A stretch of DNA of 8,603 nt from Candidatus Thorarchaeota archaeon (GTDB lineage: Archaea > Asgardarchaeota > Thorarchaeia > Thorarchaeales > Thorarchaeaceae): assembly GCA_016840965.1 (NCBI GenBank), contig JAEORI010000344.1, positions 1 through 8,603 on the forward strand. Reading direction: 5' to 3'. Of the stretch, positions 5,221 to 8,603 are shown piece by piece. Numbering within the stretch: position 1 is the stretch's first letter; each line of letters begins with the position of its first letter. The notes beneath the pieces are model-generated. The model worked only from the letters and a program-made list of their open reading frames with translations, was not told the origin of the DNA and did not search any database. The position numbers were made by a program, and so were the translations under genes.

Positions 5221-6023
5221 TAATCTACGATTTTAGGTATGACCTCTGTTGCGCGCCCCCTCAAGACAATATCAGCTACTGAATCACGGTTAAACCCTTC
5301 AAGATTTACTAGAATGATTTTCGCACCTGAATTTTTAGCTAGCTGGGGCAAAAAAGCTGCGGGATAAATAGAAAGACTTGTTCCAATGGCAAGCATTAGA
5401 TCAGTATTGCGACACATCTCAATAGCTTTTGACATTGCTATCTCTGGTAAAGGTTCTCCAAATAGAATGGCTTCTGATTTGAGAATTCCCTCACATTTCT
5501 CGCATCTAGGGGGGATCTCACCGTTTGCTACGCTCTGGTGTATTGCTTCTCCGACATATTCTGCGTTACACTTAATGCAATATGCTCGGAGATAATTTCC
5601 ATGAAGCTCCACTACATTTTTGCTACCAGCTGCTTGATGCAAATTATCGATGTTCTGAGTTATTACACCAAATAACTTCCTCTCTGCCTCAAGGTTTGCG
5701 AGAGCTTTGTGGGCTGAATTGGGTTTTGCCTTGAGAATTGTTTCTGCTAATTCTCTACCCATCGTCCAGAATTTAGTAGGATTTTGCATGAAACTTTCAA
5801 TAGTTGCATACTCATGCGGGTCGTATCGTTCCCAAAGACCACCCTCAGATCTAAAATCTGGGATGCCTGAGTCTACACTAATACCTGCTCCTGTGAACGC
5901 AATTATTCTTGTACTCCTAGCAACTAACTGCTTTGCGTGTTCCAAATTTACAGGGTCTAACATGTTGTTTGAAATCGAGGAAATCCCCTTGATTTTATTT
6001 TCGGTTATTTCAAATTTTACCAT
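5217..6023 (-). CDS. Sir2-family NAD-dependent protein deacylase (sirtuin)
   Basis: Sirtuins remove acetyl or longer acyl groups from lysine, consuming NAD and producing nicotinamide and O-acyl-ADP-ribose. All key parts are present: GAGIS (45-49) and GIPDFRS (53-59) for NAD binding, QNID (123-126), catalytic His141 in ELHG, zinc cysteines 149, 152, 174 and 177 in two CxxC pairs, FGEPLP (188-193), and GTSLSIYPAA (214-223). Layout and spacing resemble Archaeoglobus Sir2-Af1-type enzymes. The 268-residue reading begins at the ATG at 6023. Known archaeal members have only about 20 residues before GAG, and a TATA-like AGTTAAATC (6049-6041) would start transcripts near 6018-6021, so the ATG at 5963 (MLDPVNLEHA, 248 residues) is a serious alternative. 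A cytosolic role in deacylating chromatin proteins (such as Alba or histones) or metabolic enzymes is known for the family but not shown here. It is divergent from grpE-dnaK. Confidence 0.95.
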   Translation of the reverse strand: MVKFEITENKIKGISSISNNMLDPVNLEHAKQLVARSTRIIAFTGAGISVDSGIPDFRSEGGLWERYDPHEYATIESFMQNPTKFWTMGRELAETILKAKPNSAHKALANLEAERKLFGVITQNIDNLHQAAGSKNVVELHGNYLRAYCIKCNAEYVGEAIHQSVANGEIPPRCEKCEGILKSEAILFGEPLPEIAMSKAIEMCRNTDLMLAIGTSLSIYPAAFLPQLAKNSGAKIILVNLEGFNRDSVADIVLRGRATEVIPKIVDY

Positions 6024-6071
6024 GTCGAAAAGTTTTTCTTGATTTAACTACGGATTGGTCAAAGTCACCAA

Positions 6072-6100
6072 GGGGCGCTGAATCAACAATTCAGTGCCTC
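6072..6100 (+). promoter_or_regulatory. 12-pair hairpin / inverted repeat upstream of grpE-dnaK
   Basis: GGGGCGCTGAAT (6072-6083), loop CAACA, ATTCAGTGCCTC (6089-6100) folds as RNA into twelve consecutive pairs, two of them G-U. The inner six, CTGAAT-N5-ATTCAG, form a perfect DNA palindrome. A TATA-like TTTAAC (about 6043-6048) would start transcription near 6070, putting the hairpin at the 5' end of the mRNA. It could be a repressor operator, a 5' stability element or part of a thermosensing leader. It is not the bacterial CIRCE sequence. From memory, its N5 palindrome layout is like that described for the Archaeoglobus HSR1 regulator, with different bases. Confidence 0.5.
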
Positions 6101-6140
6101 GATTACGATCCCTTTCTGCATGATTTGTCAGTCAGTGCAA

Positions 6141-6152
6141 ACTAGGACTAGG
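6141..6152 (+). repeat. Tandem ACTAGG hexamer pair in the grpE leader
   Basis: Two exact adjacent copies of ACTAGG lie 15 bases before the preferred grpE start codon at 6168. They are non-coding if that start is right and part of an N-terminal extension if translation begins at 6120. Function is unknown. Confidence 0.4.
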
Positions 6153-6167
6153 CAGTGTGACCGTGGA

Positions 6168-6779
6168 ATGAAGGATGATAACGAGAAAGGTCCGGAAATT
6201 GAATTGGATTTATCTGATGATGAACTAGATAATAATGAAACCATTGAACTTTCTCCTGAAGATCCTATTCTCATGCAACTTGACGAAGAGTGTGAAAAAT
6301 CGAAGGATCTTCTTGATAGACTTCAGAGACTGCAAGCGGAGTTTGATAACTACCGGAAGCGAATGGACGCTCGATTTTCAGAAGTGGCAAAGTTCGCAAG
6401 TGAAGAGATACTCTTGAAAGTTCTTGATGTCTATGATAACATTCTGCGAGCACTTGAGATAGATTTCGCGAATGATCCACACGCAGCAAGGACTGGAATA
6501 AATGCAATTGAACAACAGATTGGTAAGGTGCTATCAATGGAGGGTGTCCGTCCTATAGAATCCATTGGGAAAGAGTTCGACCCGTACTATCAGCATGCTA
6601 TACAGAGGATGAACGATCCGGAGAAACCAGATGGTGTTATTCTTGAGGAGTATCAGAGAGGATACATGCTAAAAGAGAAAGTTTTGCGTCCTGCAGTTGT
6701 CTGTGTGAATCGTCATGAAGTTCCCACTGTCGAAATAAATGCTGATGAAACTGTAGACAATGGAAAAAATGGTGATTAA
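6168..6779 (+). CDS. grpE: GrpE, nucleotide exchange factor of the Hsp70 chaperone DnaK
   Basis: GrpE releases ADP from DnaK and so drives substrate release in the chaperone cycle. From the ATG at 6168 it has 203 residues. A very acidic N-terminus (1-40) is followed by the dimerising coiled coil (about 38-75, including [19 protein letters not shown]), the helical bundle, and the beta domain with the family signature: [20 protein letters not shown] (126-145), then [20 protein letters not shown] (158-177). An in-frame ATG at 6120 would add 16 residues (MICQSVQTRTR...) with no ribosome site and no resemblance to GrpE N-termini. The 6168 start has a weak GTGTGA seven bases upstream. dnaK begins two bases after the stop. 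Archaea are thought to have acquired DnaK/GrpE from bacteria. Confidence 0.96.
   Translation: MKDDNEKGPEIELDLSDDELDNNETIELSPEDPILMQLDEECEKSKDLLDRLQRLQAEFDNYRKRMDARFSEVAKFASEEILLKVLDVYDNILRALEIDFANDPHAARTGINAIEQQIGKVLSMEGVRPIESIGKEFDPYYQHAIQRMNDPEKPDGVILEEYQRGYMLKEKVLRPAVVCVNRHEVPTVEINADETVDNGKNGD
6771..6776 (+). promoter_or_regulatory. Ribosome binding site GGTGAT for dnaK
   Basis: GGTGAT, formed by the last two codons of grpE, lies five bases before the dnaK ATG at 6782. It supports that start and translational coupling within the operon. Confidence 0.6.
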
Positions 6780-6781
6780 AA

Positions 6782-8603
6782 ATGGCTGTTAAAATTGTTG
6801 GTATAGATTTGGGGACTACGAATAGTGGTATTGCCTATATGGAAGGTGGAAAACCAACTATAATCCCAAATGCTGAAGGGAAGCGTCTGACTCCATCAGT
6901 TGTTGGAATTACTCCAAATGGTGAAATCATTGTGGGAGAGTTGGCAAAGCGACAGGCTGTGTCCATGCCTGACCGTACTATTCGATCAATAAAACGGAAG
7001 ATGGGGCAGGATTACAAGGTTAAGATTGGTGATAAAGAATACACTCCTCAGGAAATCTCTGCTATGATTTTGAAGAAGATGAAGAACGATGCTGAAGCAT
7101 TTCTTGGTGAGCCAATTTCAAAAGCTGTGATTACTGTGCCGGCTTATTTCAATGATAGTCAAAGACAAGCCACAAAAGATGCTGGAAGAATCGCTGGATT
7201 TGAAGTTGAACGGATTGTGAATGAACCCACTGCTTCAGCTTTGGCTTATGGTCTTGATAAGAGCAAGGAAGTAAAGGTTCTAGTCTATGATCTAGGAGGA
7301 GGTACTTTTGACGTATCAATCTTGGACATCGGTGCTGTTGAGGGTGAGGTTGTATATGAAGTCCTTTCAACAAGTGGAAATACGCAACTTGGCGGTGACG
7401 ATTGGGACAATCGAATTATCAACTGGATGGTTGGTGAGTTCAAGAATCAGACTGGTGTTGATTTGTCCAAAGATCTCTCTGCAATGCAAAGAGTTCGAGA
7501 TGCCGCTGAACAAGCAAAGATTGAACTCTCAACTGTAATAAAGACAAACGTTAACCTCCCATATATTACCGCAGATGCTAGTGGAGCAAAACACCTCAAT
7601 CTGGATATAACACGGTCTCAATTTGAAAAGATGACAGACGACCTTGTTGACGCTACTATTGGTCCAATAAGGCAAGCTCTCGGGGATGCAAAACTTGAAC
7701 CTGAACAAATCAATAAGATTCTGCTAGTAGGCGGAGCCACCCGTATGCCAATGATTCAGAACGTCATTCGCGATTTATTTGGCAAAGAAGGTGACAAAAG
7801 CATTAACCCAGATGAGTGCGTAGCTCTTGGAGCTGCCGCACAAGCTGGAGTTTTGTCTGGATCTGTCAAAGACATTCTCCTATTGGATGTGACTCCACTC
7901 ACACTCAGCGTTGAAACCTTAGGTGGCATTGCCACACCCCTAATTGATCGGAATACCACTATTCCAACTAGAAAGAGCAAGATGTTCACAACCGCCGCGG
8001 ATGGTCAAACTGCAGTTGACATTCATGTTGTTCAGGGTGAGCGAAAAATGGCCTCAGATAATATGACCTTAGGGCGATTCCAGCTTGTAGGTATACCTCC
8101 TGCTCCACGAGCTACACCTCAGATTGAAGTCACCTTTGATATAGATGCAAATGGAATAGTCAATGTCAAAGCAAAAGACACAGCAACAGGAAATGAGCAA
8201 TCCATTACAATAACTGCAAGTACTAACCTTTCTGACCACGATGTCGAGCAAATGGTAAAGGATGCAGAGAAATATGCTGAGGAAGATGCAAAGCGCCAAG
8301 ATGCTGTTCAGACTAGGAATAATGCTGACCAAATGATCTATCAAGGTCAGAAGCTTCTCAAAGACCTAGGTGACAAAGTTCCAAAAGACCTCAAGAAAGA
8401 GTTTGAAACTAAGGCTGCTGAGCTACAAAAAGCAATTGAGTCTGACAATCTTGAGAAAATGAAATCAGGCACCGATGAGCTCCAGCAGATTATCTACAAG
8501 ATTTCTGAAAAGGTATATTCAAGTGCAGGACCTGGACCTGCAGGACCTGGTGCTGCTGGATTTGACCCAAGTACCATGGCTGGCGCTGGAGCCACTGGTT
8601 CAA
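6782..8603 (+). CDS. dnaK: DnaK, Hsp70 molecular chaperone (partial at 3' end)
   Basis: The frame stays open to the window edge, giving 607 residues and lacking only the last part of the C-terminal tail. DnaK is the ATP-driven chaperone that binds exposed hydrophobic segments of unfolded proteins, working with DnaJ and GrpE. The three Hsp70 signatures are present: IDLGTTNS (8-15), [14 protein letters not shown] (168-181) and [17 protein letters not shown] (313-329). The interdomain linker is [10 protein letters not shown] (366-375), followed by the substrate-binding beta domain to about 480 and the helical lid to about 580. From about 582 the sequence turns Gly/Ala/Pro-rich ([10 protein letters not shown]), the usual disordered tail. 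The stretch after [11 protein letters not shown] (65-75) runs straight to YTPQEIS (87-93) without the roughly 23-residue insertion of Gram-negative DnaK. It therefore belongs to the insertion-less type found in Gram-positive bacteria and archaea. No dnaJ is visible in the window; it may follow. Confidence 0.98.
   Translation, partial: MAVKIVGIDLGTTNSGIAYMEGGKPTIIPNAEGKRLTPSVVGITPNGEIIVGELAKRQAVSMPDRTIRSIKRKMGQDYKVKIGDKEYTPQEISAMILKKMKNDAEAFLGEPISKAVITVPAYFNDSQRQATKDAGRIAGFEVERIVNEPTASALAYGLDKSKEVKVLVYDLGGGTFDVSILDIGAVEGEVVYEVLSTSGNTQLGGDDWDNRIINWMVGEFKNQTGVDLSKDLSAMQRVRDAAEQAKIELSTVIKTNVNLPYITADASGAKHLNLDITRSQFEKMTDDLVDATIGPIRQALGDAKLEPEQINKILLVGGATRMPMIQNVIRDLFGKEGDKSINPDECVALGAAAQAGVLSGSVKDILLLDVTPLTLSVETLGGIATPLIDRNTTIPTRKSKMFTTAADGQTAVDIHVVQGERKMASDNMTLGRFQLVGIPPAPRATPQIEVTFDIDANGIVNVKAKDTATGNEQSITITASTNLSDHDVEQMVKDAEKYAEEDAKRQDAVQTRNNADQMIYQGQKLLKDLGDKVPKDLKKEFETKAAELQKAIESDNLEKMKSGTDELQQIIYKISEKVYSSAGPGPAGPGAAGFDPSTMAGAGATGS

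Noticed and set aside
4995..5282. 95-codon open frame on + within the three-helix membrane protein gene
   Set aside because: It starts at a non-ATG codon, is rich in His, Cys and Trp without pattern, and shadows a frame with clear transmembrane periodicity; it also runs into the sirtuin.
6072..6100. CIRCE element (HrcA operator) upstream of grpE
   Set aside because: CIRCE is TTAGCACTC-N9-GAGTGCTAA; neither the arms nor the spacer length match, and no hrcA is seen.
6120..6167. GrpE N-terminal extension from the ATG at 6120
   Set aside because: The added residues do not resemble GrpE N-termini and have no ribosome site, and the acidic start at 6168 is typical.

Overview
The window looks like a chromosomal segment of a mesophilic archaeon. 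Three things suggest this: a surface protein anchored by a Thr/Pro-rich linker plus one C-terminal membrane helix; small archaeal-type winged-helix regulators; and TATA-like elements at plausible distances upstream of several genes. An uncultured Asgard lineage such as Thorarchaeota would fit, but that placement rests on overall protein character and is only a guess. Base composition is moderate and looks even across the window. There are ten protein-coding genes, eight complete and two cut by the window edges. I saw no tRNA, rRNA, CRISPR array or insertion sequence. No gene-free stretch exceeds about 150 bases.

Layout. At the left edge (2-964, +) is the C-terminal part of an exported, membrane-anchored beta-rich protein with a fibronectin III-like module; it ends in three consecutive stop codons followed by a GC hairpin and T tract. 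Next is a minus-strand pair: a 2-hydroxyacid dehydrogenase of the glyoxylate/hydroxypyruvate reductase type, then a small FMN nitroreductase in the same frame, separated by one TGA. Divergent from this pair are two tandem paralogous winged-helix regulators. A perfect 15-bp inverted repeat sits on the shared TATA region and a weaker copy lies before the second regulator. A 61-residue two-helix membrane protein (+) follows. It converges, with overlapping ends, on a CitG-family protein (-). A three-helix membrane protein (+), divergent from the CitG-like gene, converges on a Sir2 deacylase (-), again with interleaved stops. At the right edge, divergent from the sirtuin, lies a grpE-dnaK chaperone operon; dnaK is cut off at about residue 607, in its C-terminal Gly/Ala/Pro-rich tail.

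How the genes work together. The clearest functional unit is grpE-dnaK: the Hsp70 chaperone and its nucleotide exchange factor, with only two bases between the reading frames. A long imperfect hairpin lies near the predicted transcript start. The dehydrogenase and nitroreductase are very probably translationally coupled. The two regulators probably bind related sites and may control their own promoters and the divergent redox pair. The CitG-like protein has no citrate lyase or malonate decarboxylase genes nearby, so its usual role cannot be assumed. I do not see a clear-cut new multi-gene system. The most interesting items are the paralogous regulator pair with its palindromes, the hairpin ahead of grpE, and the one-stop junction between dehydrogenase and nitroreductase.
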